Shown in pieces: positions 1 to 11,634 of a DNA stretch of 64,000 nucleotides. Position 1 is the first letter of the stretch. Each line of letters opens with the position of its first letter. Location: NCBI GenBank assembly GCA_900175165.2, contig FWWN02000246.1, positions 1 to 64,000 of the forward strand. The letters are read 5' to 3'. The notes beneath the pieces were generated by a model. The model was not told the DNA's origin. It saw only the letters and a list, made by a program, of their open reading frames with translations, and made no database searches. This DNA comes from Rhizomucor pusillus. Taxonomy: Eukaryota; Mucoromycota; Mucoromycetes; Mucorales; Lichtheimiaceae. Position numbers and translations under genes: made by a program.

Positions 1-360
1 TTCCATGTCAACATGAAGCGCAGTAGGTTCTTGGAGAAGGAGACACTCACGACCAGAATTAATAAAGCATGCAATCGTATAAGTTTGAGTGATTTCGAAG
101 GGTTTGTCTCGCACTCTCATAAATGCTTAGATAAATGTCGCAACAGAGAGCACTTGTGATGTGGGTGTCACAATAAGTCGATGGCATACGACAGATTGAT
201 AGGATACACATTTAAACACACATTGAGAAAATGAGTAACAGGTATTCAGTAAGTGTCATTCTTTTCCTATAATATGTTCTTAATGCTCACCATCTGAACT
301 ATGCACCGCGGCTTGCATGCAGTTGGCCGGAGGAGCTCGGCATGGCTTTGTCACATTTCT

Positions 361-3300
361 AGACAGGTTTGTGAAATGCGTCAATATCAAACTTCGGCTA
401 CGCGACAACTAATGTCGTTTATTAGCGTCCTGCTTAGCTTCGCAAATCCGCCAAATGCATCTGCAAAAACGCGACTTTATTTTTCGGAAATACAGTACAT
501 CAAGAACTGTGTGAATCGAAATTGGAACACTTCCGTCAGCGGCAGCGACAAGCAAGTTGTAAAGCAGAGTTTACAGAGAGTTCTGCACATTGCATCCCCG
601 TTAACGAGGTAACATTGTTGAAAAAGCTAGATAAGGCTGATGAGTGACTTACGGGCGTTTGTAAAAATAAAAGGTTTCAAATCACTTCCTCGTTGTATGC
701 TATCTTAGATGCCGAGTTTCCGGACAAATGGCCCGACTTTGTGAGCAACATTGTGCAGTATCTGCAAGCAGACGATAGCAATCCTTTCTACACCGGTATC
801 CTTGCTCTCAGAAAGCTGATCAGAGTCTACCAGTAAGACATCATTGTTATCAGACGTTGAACTGGGCTCTTCAGGTCTTTGAATTATTGTCGACTAGATG
901 GAGATCTCGAGATAACTTGTCACCACTACCCAAGATTATCAATGAGGCGTTTCCAACATTGCAGACGATCGCATCCCGACCTATTCAAATGGACGCCATG
1001 TAAGTCGCGGACATGTTGAAAATTGTGTTTAACTCTATGCTCGGCTGAAATATCCAAATTTTTCCCTGTCAGTTTGAATTAGCAGAATGCCTTCAGGAGA
1101 CATTTTCGCTAATCCAACGGGGGACATTGTTCATACAAGCTGCAGAGAAACCCGTTGATCCATCTTGTTTACCGAGTAGTTTGGCAGAGCGTGAAGCACA
1201 TCCACTTTGCAAACTTAAAAAATGGGTTATCCATTGCCTCAATCGATTGTTTGGTAAATATGGTAATCTAGCGCTGTTACCGCGTAACGAGACGAGATAC
1301 AAATCATTGCCAAGAACTTTGTCACCACCTTCGCACCGAATATCCTGCGCGCGTACTTGTCGCAGATCGAGCACTGGATCAACAAGCAAGTATGGCTCTC
1401 GCAGAGGACATTGGCTTTGATTGCTCAATTCCTTGACGATAGTATCAAACACAAGACGACCTGGCAACTGGTTAAACCGCACACGGAGGCGCTGGTCTCG
1501 CAGTTTATCTTTCCATTGCTTTGCTTCTCGCAAGAGGAATATCATCTTTGGAAAAATGATCCTGTGGACTATGTGCACAAACGACTTGACCCTGTGGACG
1601 ACAATTTTACCGCTGAAGGAAGTGCCATCAATCTGTTGCAAGACTTGGCACACAATCGCAGAAAGTATACATTCATGGGTATCCTGAATTTTGTCAACCA
1701 GGTGTTGAACCAGTACCTCGAGACTCCAAAAACACAGAAAACTGCGAGCCAGAAAGACGGCGCGCTTCGCATGGTCGGCTGCTTGTTGCACGAGATCCTA
1801 CGCAAGAAATCTCCTGTATCGTCAATGATGAAGACATTTTTTGTCAACCATGTGTTTCCAGAATTTACCAGCGATTTTCCGTTTCTGCGTGCAAGGGTAA
1901 TAATAAGCTACAAACATCTTGCGAGATCACGGGTAGGTTCGGCAGCCTCGAATTTGCAAACGAAGCGGTAAATATTGGTCCAGGATTTTTTCCAACGCAT
2001 TTTTTCCTTATCTTTATACTGTTGATGCAGAACTCGGGTAATTTGTACGGAAACCTACTGCAGTGCTTGCAAGATCAAGAGCCGCCGGTGCGTGTCCAAG
2101 CAGCGCTGGGGCTGCAGTCAATCCTATGTCACGAAAGCGGTAAATAACACATCTACACTACCGACAATTTTGTGTAAAAAAAGCTAACAAAGCATGTGCA
2201 TAGTAAGAGACGCAATCAGCAGCAACAACGTTCCGGTTATCATGCAAGAATTTCTCAACTTGACAAACGTAATTGATGCGGATATCCTATCGAACGTAAT
2301 ACAAAAATTCATCGAGATCATTGCGCTCCAAGTAACCCCGTTCGCTGTCGAAATCGCCACTCAACTGAGAAATACACTGTCACGCCTATTGCAAAACCTT
2401 ACAAACCAACAGCAGCAGGAAGCGGAAAGCAACAGCGATGAAGAAGAAAAATCAGCAAAAATATTAGCGGTCATGGGTATCATGCGAAGTATCAATTCAC
2501 TCATCCTCGGCCTAAAATCGTCGTCAGAGACTCTGGCGCACGTTCAGCGTTTACTTTTACCGGTATTCCTCAGCATACTGGAAAACCGCATCGTCGACCT
2601 ATGCTCTGAGCTTATTGAAATGGTGGATACATGTATCGGGACGATGCAGCGCGTTGAGCCAAACATGTGGAAAGTCTATGAGCTGCTTGGTGTGACGTCC
2701 GACATTGCAGTTGACTACATGCCCGAATTGACAGCCTTGCTGGGGCACTACATCGAGTTAGGCAGTTAGATATTCTGCTCGCGTGAGGATTACAAACGGA
2801 TAGCCTACGGAATTGTTGAAACTGTTCTCAAGAAAGATTTTGCCACCGATAAAGACCGAACGTGCGCGTGCAGACTCATCCAATACGTCCTCCTTACATG
2901 TCGCGGCAGCGTCGACCAGGCAAGTAACAAGAGTGTGCCGGGGGCGGGGCGCGGAAATTTGTAAAGCAGTTAGATAACAACAAAACAAGCAGTATGTGGA
3001 GCCGTTTCTTGACTTGGCTTTCCAGTACATATTTACAGGATCCATGAAAACCGTTGAGTTCAAGGCGCAATGTCTAGAAGTGGTCGTGGCATGCCTGTAC
3101 TACAATCCGAAAATAACGTTAAAGTTCTTGGATCAGAACCACCGGACTTAAGGATTCTTTACAACGTGGTTCAGTGCGCTGGAAAAGTTTAGCAGGTACT
3201 TATCTGGCAATGTACGTAGAAATGCGGCAGCGTACTAACACAACAGTCATTTGGTACACTAGAATGCAGGACAAGAAACTAGTTATCCTGGCACTGTGCG

Positions 3301-4022
3301 AGGTACTCGAGTTGCCCGCAGCGGATATCCCAGAGTCAGTCGAGGCTGGATGGCCGCAGATACTGGACTGTATCGTTTCAGTTTTCCGAATTCTGCCGGA
3401 TGCTCTTCATCGTAATAGTCATTATGTGTACCTGGTAATAGCAATTATTACCTAACAGCTATTATGATGTTAGACCGGCAAGAACTGGAGTCGTGGTATC
3501 ACGACATCAAAGAGGGAAGAGGAATACCAGACGATATTGAAGAAACAGACGACGACGAAGCGGTTACCGACGAACTCAGTCGCAAAGCAGTTTTGGAACT
3601 GACAACGACGACGGTGATGGAGACATCCACGATTCTGACAACGAGTATCTGGAATTCCTTGTTGAGCAAGAAGCTAGCAATAATAGCAGCGAGGGATATG
3701 GACACGAAGGCGGAAAATTGGGAGAGGAAGACGAACAAGAAGATGAAGATTTGGAAGAAGAGTTGACAACAATAAGTGTGTTGAAGGATTTTGATCCTTA
3801 CGTTAGGTTCCTGTCTACATTTAACGGTAGGTACAAGATAAAAAGTTGGATATTCGCCGGTGATATGCTAAGTAAAACTCATAAAAATTGCTGCAGCTCT
3901 GCGAAAAAAAAAACGCGCCCGAGTCTTACAATGTTTTAACAAGCAGCTTTAACGGGGAAGTTCAAAGTCATTTGATAGATGTGCTCTCCATCGGTGAAGC
4001 ACACACGCTTGGAAGTGCTTGA
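361..4022 (+). pseudogene. Broken importin-7/8-like (Nmd5/Sxm1 type) karyopherin gene
   Basis: Conceptual pieces in order match the importin-7/8 branch of beta-karyopherins, nuclear import receptors built of HEAT repeats. Visible blocks include EFPDKWPDFV (about 720), AEKPVDPSCLP and WVIHCLNRLFGKYG (1140-1265), a run from about 1357 with HWINKQVWLSQRTL and KDGALRMVGCLLHEIL, an acidic loop plus HEAT block (2194-2766), and an acidic tail ending at TGA 4020-4022. The frame is damaged: TAG at 2767-2769, TAA at 3149-3151 inside a conserved block, a one-base slip near 3598 in the acidic loop, a slip near 1295, and an exon join near 1000 that only works with one base added. Near 1890-1920 the expected intron is too short. 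Both ends of the family are recognisable, so this is a recent full-length copy decaying in place, or a locus with several assembly errors. The first exon is not clear. Bases 1-360 show no supportable gene. Confidence 0.75.
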
Positions 4023-6242
4023 GTATACCTTTATAGCTTGTTTTGTTTTACATATTCCAAACGTACATCAGTCTTTTACGACAAAAAGGAAACCAAAAAA
4101 AGCTGATTTATATATACCATGTACGAGTGCTTTAGCGGTCGCTACGCTCCTTGCACTTGGCTCGCTGCGCTCGTTTCCCGTAACCGAAAAGACTTCAGTG
4201 GAATTCGCATTAAATAATAACCTCACTTGGCCTTCATAAACCCCCATTCTCCGGCAGTTTTGCGTCCACTTCGCTACTGCAAGCAAAGCGCAGTCGAATT
4301 TCGGTTCTTCAGACCTGCGCTCGCGGGAATGCACACTTGAGCTATTATATTTCTCTGTTCTATTTAATATCTTCATTCATCACCGGCCTAGTGGAACAGA
4401 TTAAAGTTCCTGGTTATATTGCACGAAGCATTGCTCAGTCTCTTGAAGAATACAAAAGCTTAATTCACCAAAGTCAACTCTATGCTAGATCAAAGTATGA
4501 GATGCCCTGGCGCTCTTGCGTCGCGATGCGCTTCGCGCAAAGACACCAATGATTTCGAAAATACACATGTTGCTTTATTTACCTCTTTACCTGCAGAACA
4601 TGGTGGGGCAAAGATACTGGGGACTTCCGGAATACAAACCTTAATTCATGGATTGAACATTTTAAATCCTCATTTATACATTCCATTACTCATTCCGAGA
4701 TAGTACAACATGTTTCCACCCTAAAAGACGTATACATTTAGCTGCTTATTCAATGTAGACTGTTTTCCGCTCAAAGAGTTTGCTTTCATCATTCTGCTCC
4801 TGGTTGTCGGCAAGCTCTGGATATAGTGCATATACAAAATCGAGTTCTTTACAAAAATGGGTATCTGTACTGCCTGCCATACTGCAAAAGTGAGCATTAC
4901 ATACTTTCCTAGTCCCTATCACGTCCATCGAAGGGCAGAATGCGTATCGACTTTTTCGTATCCGATCAGTATAAAATGGATACCGCCGAATGAAATCCAC
5001 GTTCTTTTCCCATTGCTGCATTTCCCACCGGTAATGAAGGACCATCAATAATGACGTTAGCCTGAAAGAACTTTGATGCAGTCACGACAGGCATTATAAC
5101 ATTTTTTCTTTTTTTTTTATGCATTCCGAGATTGTCAACATCGTTTACATCAGATCCAGGCTTGCCCATCTGAAGTACATATCTTCTTTAAACTTCATGC
5201 ATACCGTTGTTAAATGCTGGCTTTTTGTGCAACTGTATAATTCAATGGTGTTAGCTTGGATGCATTAGTGCGCTGCGTATTTTTCTATAGAGAAGACTCT
5301 GATCAGGTTATATGTATGTTTTTCTGATAAGCTCCCTGACAGGTTGAGGTACGAAACTTCGCAGACGGCCTTCAGACGTAATAACCTGTACATCACTGAA
5401 GTCATATTACGTGAGAGCATATGATCATGAGCGCATAGGCAAAATATATAAAAAGATGAAGCATTTGTGTTTGTTGTCCTTTGTCTCTGCTTCGTTTTTC
5501 GCTGCATCCCGTAAGCTTTCTGTATGTCTACTTATTGGGACTACTTGAGCTCACTCTACTTATTACAGCTGTCCCCTAGTAGCCTCTGTCTTGACCCCTG
5601 GTGCATTTACTTATCACATTTTTGCTTAACATTACTCTTGCTTGTCGTTTACGGTGAATTGCTTCAAGGTCAAACGCCCAATATCGACTAAACAGTTCTA
5701 ATCAGTTGGTTTCTTATAGCCCAGGATGTATCATTTCATACGAACGGGGCAGCTCTTCCACTAAATGCCGCCTTCGGGCGTAAGTCCTGATTTTTTTGAA
5801 TCACCCCCACCACCTGTCAAACTGTGAGTCTTCCTATTGTCCTTGTATATGACAAAAATACTTTTTGTGGGAGGTCCCCAGTGAATCCCGGGAATGCTTT
5901 TTGCGTAAGTAATATATATGATTGTTCAGTTGGATACAAACTGTGTACTTAAAGTCTGTTGTTTTCTCGATATCCTTCCTTCTTCATTTCTTTCCGGTGC
6001 ATCATATTTGCTCCTGATTGTATTGTTATCTTTATAAATTAACTTCGTCAATTCTCTTATATTATAAAGATAATATCTCAAATTACTTGCTGTTGCAAAT
6101 GTAAAAGTATTCAATGGCTATATTTACATTACCAATGCCGTTTATGTTACATGTTAGAAAGGGGTGTGCATATATCGGGTAAAGAAAAAAATGGAGCAGA
6201 AGAGAGGCAGGGTGCGGAACGAACACTATTAATATATCACCA
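4023..6242. other. Gene-free stretch with repeat relic and short decayed frames
   Basis: About 2.2 kb between the broken importin and the end of the GW-repeat gene. Short open frames exist (for example on the minus strand at 4746-5048 and 4966-5169), but none shows a recognisable domain, splice-supported continuation or convincing start. The only structured element seen is the dispersed repeat copy at 4138-4330. The segment looks like decayed sequence. Confidence 0.5.
4138..4330 (+). repeat. Dispersed repeat, copy A
   Basis: This stretch shares a diverged block with 39478-39660 in the same orientation. Shared words include CTTCAT(A/T)AACC followed by CCATTCTCCGGC, then TCCRCTTCGCTACTGCAAGCA. 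Between these the two copies differ by substitutions and small indels. No terminal inverted repeats, target-site duplications or coding domain could be recognised, so the element class is unknown. Confidence 0.6.
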
Positions 6243-9200
6243 TTAGTTGTTTGTAAGGCATGCATCGGACAAATGATCATTCGATCCGCAGTAGCGGCAG
6301 GCAAGCTATCAAATATAAAATGCTGCTAAGAAAACCAGTTTTGGCGTGGACGACATTTTAACAACTTACCCTGCAATCGGCACTTGCGTGACCAGATTTT
6401 CCGCAGTTTGCACACTTTAACGTAGCTCTACGACTAAAATACGGCTTGCGTTGCTGCTGGTGCATTTCTTCGCGATAACCCGCAAACAGATCCTGGTTGC
6501 CGAAACCTGCAGTGACTCCACCCTTGTGAGACGTCGACTTTAATTGGTTCTCGAGAGTGTTGATTCTTGCTTCAAGCGACAAGATGTAGCGACGAGCCTC
6601 TTCTAGTTCCGTTTGCTTGCGTGCCTCGAATAGCTGCAACATTTGTGATTCGCGCTCGCGGGACAGCTGAAGCAATTCGGTGTATCTGGTCGATTGCATG
6701 GCCATTTCTTGCTGCGTCGTAACCAATGTCTGCAGCAGTTTGATATTCTCTCGCTGCAGTTCTTCAATAACCTTGACGATACTCTCGCGGTCCATCTCGA
6801 GGATCTTTTGAGGAGAAAGTGCTTGATCCTGTGCGATCTGAACAAGCGAGGCGGCTGAAGGAGTTGTCTCGGATTTGTTGAGACCAGGCGGCATCGAAGG
6901 AGAAGCAGACTGAGGCATCAAGGGTAGTTGTTGCTGCTGCTGGAGCAAAGACGGTTGTTGGAGATTTGGAGGTGGAGTTTGCGGTTGCAGTTGCTGTTGC
7001 TGTTGTTGCAGCAAATCTTTTAGAGAAAAGTTGACAACCTCTGTTGATTCTTCGGTCTGTTTCTCTTTAGCATTCCATCCACCAACGGTGCTGCTGTTCC
7101 AATCCTTTTCCGTATTTGCAGTCCAGTTGTGCCCATCCATAGGCACGCTGCTCGTGGTCTTAATAGGAGAGCCCCATCCTCTGTCGCTTGTAGGTGTGGT
7201 GCTACCCCAACTGCTGTTGCCCATTGCATTGCTCGAACGAGCTCTGGCTTCCTTGCCTACGTTTTCCCAGCGATCAACGGATTTCGAGGACTGGCTATTC
7301 CAGTTGTCTACTTCTGGCGTTTTCTGAGCTCGATAGTTATCCTTGGTTTCGCCCCATCCATCCGATGCTACAGCAGAAGCAGCAGGTTGCGCGTTCCAAT
7401 CATTGCTTGCCTTGTTCTTCAAGTTAGACTCAACCCAACCGGATGCATTGTTAGAAGAAGGAGCTGCACCCCAGCCATCTACGCCTGCATTGGCAGCGGG
7501 TTCCGCACCCCATCCTCCAAGGTCATCATTCTGCGCAGGTTTTGTGTTCCAGCCTCGACCTTCGTCATTGGTCCAGCTATCCGATGTAGTAAACTCTTGC
7601 TTGCTTGGCGAAGATCCCCAGCCGTCAACGGCTTGTTTCTTTTGAGCCCATCCATCGCTGACAGCCGCTTCATCCTTCTTGGCACCTAGTTCAGATCCCC
7701 AACCAGTTGCTTTGTCTTGGTTGCTAGGTGCAGAGTCCCAGCTTTCAGCTGGAGCAGATTCTGTAGCCGCAGTGTTCCAGCCATCAACGGTAGTTTTTTG
7801 AGAAGAGTCCCAGCTTGAAATATTGTTTGGAGTATCCCATCCAGCAGAAGACGATGTAGTCTTTACCGGTGTAGCTCCCCATCCATCGACAGTTGGGGCA
7901 GCAGCCGGTGCTCCCCAACCATCGGCATCAGATTTAGTTTCTTGTTTCTTGTTTGCAGCGACAGTGTTCCAGCCATCGGCGGCCGCAGTCTTCACTTTTT
8001 CTTCTTTCTTGGGTGCTTCCCATCCATCACCAGCTTTGGCTTCTTCGCCCTTCTTGTTAGATGCTGCTGCTACTGTATTCCAGCCATCAGCTTTAGGTTC
8101 TTCCTTTTTGCCAGATGCAACCGTGGTCCAGCCATCGGAGGGTGCTTTAGTTTCTTCCTTTTTAGCAGCTGCTGTTGCAGCAACTGTGTTCCAACTATCT
8201 GAACCGTTCGTAGTCTCTTCCTTTTTGCTCACTGCCACGGTGTTCCAACCATCCTTTTTTGGCTGTTCTTCCTTCTTGACGACAGATGCCGCTGAGCATA
8301 TTATGTTAGCACAGCGAGCTTAAAGCTAATTAAGAAATGTGTGTAAGACTCACCTTCTTTCACCGCAGGAGCAGGAGTTGATGCAGCATTACCGTTCTTG
8401 CTAGGTATCGTCTGCCATCCATCTGAGGATGCTTGCTTGGCAGTTTGCTTAGGCTTGGGCAGCTCCACAGGTTCCTTAGGAGGCAGCGTCGCGGCGATCT
8501 TTGAAGCCAACGATGGTTGTTTTACCGGTTCAACGGCCTTTGCTTTGGGTGGCTCTGCCTTCTTAGTTACGGCTGGCTTGGGGGATACAGCGGTCTTTGC
8601 GGTAGTCTTTGGAGCAGGTACAGACTTGGTATTGGTAGGGGTTGGAGTGGACGCTTTGGCAGCGGCGACAGTCTCTTTTTCTTTAGCAGGACTGGACATA
8701 TTCTTAATGACCAATGTAGGTGGAGCTTTAGGTGTTACCGTAGACTTGCTTTCAACTGGCTTTGCTGCTTCTGAAGCCTTTGTTGAAGCCGCAGATTTGG
8801 CAGCACTGGCGGCAGCGTCCGAGACGGTAGATGTAGACGGTGTTGGCGAAGCACTTGTTGTTTCTGAACCGCTAGCCTTTTTCTTCTTTTTGCTCTTCTT
8901 CTTCTTGCCCGACCCTTCCTCATCCTTTTCGTCCACATCGACGCCAAAAGATTTCAGCAAGTCTCGTTGCCGTTGTCGCGCTTGTATTTCACCTTGGATC
9001 CTTTTAATTTCAGTCATAAATAGTCTGCCAAGGACTCCTGCCAGTTCCGTTCGTCCTGTCACGACACCTTCTTCGAAATCATCAATCAAGTATTGGCGTT
9101 CCTCGACAAGTTCTTCGTGTTCTTCAAGGAATTGCTGGATAACGGTATCGATGGCTACTGTCTCTGCATTCTCGCCTTCCTGCATCAATGCCTCGGCCAC

Positions 9201-10643
9201 GATCAATCCGAATTTGGCAAACAGCGTTTCTGGGAATATCTTTTGGGTGACCTGAGCTCCAAAGTGCTGCCGGAGACCAGCGTATCCGTTGGCAACTCGC
9301 TTAATCTGTTTCTTGACAGTTTTAGAGCCGCTGATCTTTTCCAGTCGAGAGCGCACGTTCTTTTGATTTTCGTCCTTGTAGGCTTTCTTGAGCTTGGCGA
9401 TATCCTCCAAGTACTCGTTGATCTTGCCTTCAATGTCTCGTTGCACTGTCTCCACGTTGACAAGCACATCGGAAGTTGGATGCAGGTCTTTGAGTGACGT
9501 CGACAGCATTCTACATTGTTCCAGATGCATTTCATTCTTCTCCCCTGACGCGAGCATGCGATCGGCCATTTTTTCGATCGTGGATATGACGAGCACCCAG
9601 AGTTTCTTGACGAGTTCGTGGATGGCTTTGAGTCGCGGGAGTGCGAATTCTTTCAAGAATTGTTGAGTGTGAACTGCAAGCTGATCAAAGTATGTTTCGA
9701 AAGCTTTGTCCACAGTTTCGATATCAACCGCAGCCTTATTCTTTTTGTATTGCTCTCCCAGTACTGCCCAATAGTCGTCAAAGGACTGGATCTTTTGTCG
9801 CTCGACAAAATCATCGATCGTCTTTTGGCATCCACTGCCCATCAGTGTCGCGCGTTCTTTATCCAAAACTTGTAGCGATTTCAAAAATTCTGTAAGATGC
9901 TGCCAGGCTTTGGTAATTGCCACTTCGACTTGTGCCATGAGCCCCTTTCGAATCTTCTCCATCTTTTCGTTGAAAATATCGCGATCCACTTCAAGGTCGT
10001 TTGGCGATTTCCATTCTGGTCGAATGTGATCACACGTGGCCTCCTTGTACGAGAGCAGAATATCACCTGTCAGGTTCTTGAGCAGATGAAAGTTTTTGGC
10101 TGGCAGCACTATATGTTGGCGCTCGCTGACAAGTGGTTCTAGCAAACGAGCTGGATCCTTTGGGCCATCCTCGTCGAAAAGAACTGGATCGTATGGATCA
10201 AAGTGTACAGGACGCAAAACAACAGGCAACGTGACAACCCTGCTGGGTTGCTCTATCCATCGTTGACATCTGTTTACTATTCCGTCAATGAGCGTGTTGC
10301 TGTTGTTGTTGTTATCGTGACAAAGCGCGGCTGCCGGGTCTTCCAGCATCTTTTTGAATGGCTCGAAAAGATCTCCCGATCGCTGCTCGATTGCGGGACT
10401 CTTTTCAGCAACAGGAAGTTTCAGTCGGTAGCGACCTGCTTGTAAAATATTGAGCGACTTTGCTGCATTGCCTTCTGGTTGCTGCTTTGTGTTGTAGGCG
10501 AAATGCTTCTTGTACACAAATTGAGCCCACTCGCGACAAAAGTAGCAACGTGTCTCGGCATCGCAGGCACGGAAGCGAGAAAGCTCTTTGGAAATAGTAT
10601 TGTGCTCGATTTTTATGGCATCGATCGGCGCGTCTGTGGTCAT
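6243..10643 (-). CDS. Large GW/WG-repeat protein with tandem CCHC zinc knuckles
   Basis: Three exons read in frame: 10643-8354, 8291-6370 and 6305-6243 (1424 residues). Both introns have GT donors (GTGAGT, GTAAGT) and AG acceptors. The order is: an N-terminal half predicted helical with coiled-coil character (roughly residues 1-600), a Lys-rich patch, a Ser/Ala/Pro/Lys linker, then about 30 Trp residues in DGWNTV, DGWGA and SGW contexts. Roughly 20 of these are GW or WG. A Gln/Pro-rich stretch, a coiled coil and two CX2CX4HX4C knuckles follow (CANCGKSGHASADC, and CRYCGSNDHLSDAC in the last exon). GW/WG clusters are the known hallmark of Argonaute-binding proteins (AGO hooks, as in GW182 and Tas3), and CCHC knuckles usually bind single-stranded nucleic acid. 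A role in small-RNA silencing or mRNP assembly is inference. I do not recognise the N-terminal half. The start was set at 10643 (MTTDAP); an upstream in-frame ATG at 10727 would add 28 residues. Confidence 0.85.
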
Positions 10644-11074
10644 TATATGGCAGGAGAAGGGACAGGGCTGGTAAGAAGGAAAAGCTGTCGACCAACACGC
10701 TGTGTTTTCAAAATTTGCGCCAGACACAGGACTCCGTCCCTGTCACCACCTTCCATTGTATTGATAGTATATCTGATCGGTCCTTGGAAACCCTCATTAA
10801 CTACAAATATCTGCCTGGCAACGCTGCCCTTACTTTATTGACAAGGTACTCCATATATCAGATGCTACTACTGTCAAGTAATATAAATAAGTCTATTAAT
10901 AACGGCTTGATATCTGTATCAGTCGATCAATAAAAACACTTTACATAGAACAGCTACTAAGTAACCCTTTTCACTTGTATTGCTCCAGCAATAAACCATT
11001 ACAAAAAGTGCAAGAAGTAGATTATTTGTTGATAAAGCACTCAAACGTGGAACTTTTACAAAGATGTGCTGGGT
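10644..11074. other. Intergenic spacer, nothing recognised
   Basis: This A/T-rich spacer lies between the start of the GW-repeat gene and the end of the next minus-strand gene. It would hold the promoter of the former and the 3' UTR of the latter. No gene, RNA or repeat was recognised. Confidence 0.5.
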
Positions 11075-11407
11075 TTAAACTAACATTACTTTTTCGTTAT
11101 TGTTATGACTTTGGTGATAGTAAGCTGGTGGAGGTGACTGCAGAGTTACGGCGGATGATGAGTTGCTGTGTGGCAGGACGAGCGTATGTTGAGAATGCGA
11201 TGCTTTTAAGCGCTGTTCGGTCTGTATTATTTGATCCATCTCTGCTGTGCTGCGGATAATGACAAAATCTCGTTCAGCTTCTTCCTGGTTGACTTTGGGG
11301 CGTTTGCAAAGTGCAATGTAGACGACAGTGAGCAAAGGACATAGCAGCAGTACAGCCAGTAAGATAATAAGCACTCGATCGAGGACTGTTAATGCCACTC
11401 CGGACAT
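11075..11407 (-). CDS. Small single-pass membrane protein, unidentified
   Basis: An open frame of 110 residues from ATG at 11407 (MSGVALTVLD). Residues about 10-33 (VLIILLAVLLLCPLLTVVYI) form one strong membrane helix. It is followed by a basic flank (CKRPKV), a short acidic stretch and a Ser/His/Asn-rich tail containing a PPPAYY sequence. That sequence resembles the PPxY motif bound by WW domains of Nedd4/Rsp5 ligases. No signal-peptide cleavage site is obvious, so a tail-out anchor is likely. It lies just downstream of OST5 on the same strand (228 bases). I do not recognise a family. The hydrophobic helix and compositional bias make it more than a random frame, but expression is unproven. 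Confidence 0.5.
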   Translation of the reverse strand: MSGVALTVLDRVLIILLAVLLLCPLLTVVYIALCKRPKVNQEEAERDFVIIRSTAEMDQIIQTEQRLKASHSQHTLVLPHSNSSSAVTLQSPPPAYYHQSHNNNEKVMLV

Positions 11408-11634
11408 TGTATCAAAAGTGGCATGTGATAAACAAGGAAGGGACTGAAGAGAACAAGAAGAATTGAGTAAATATCGTCTCTTAGTACATATACACGCCAT
11501 GCTGATGCTCCCTATCGTTGTTCCCTTTAGGCGACAGGTCACCTCAACTCCTTTTGACCCTTTTCTCGTCTCTCGTTTGCTCCTGGGGGGGGGAATATCG
11601 TGCATGTATTGTCGAACAAACAAGTAAAAGGAAT

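Noticed and set aside
1093..1791. 232-residue minus-strand frame within the importin locus
   Set aside because: The plus strand carries clear importin blocks here; the minus frame has no recognisable domain.
6370..6445. CCHC zinc knuckle read as a retroelement Gag remnant
   Set aside because: No protease, reverse transcriptase, integrase or LTRs lie nearby, and the knuckles are joined by splicing to a long host-type protein.
8398..9255. 285-residue plus-strand frame opposite the GW-repeat gene
   Set aside because: It is antisense to a continuous coiled-coil/Lys-rich coding exon and has low-complexity composition and no domain. It is a shadow frame.
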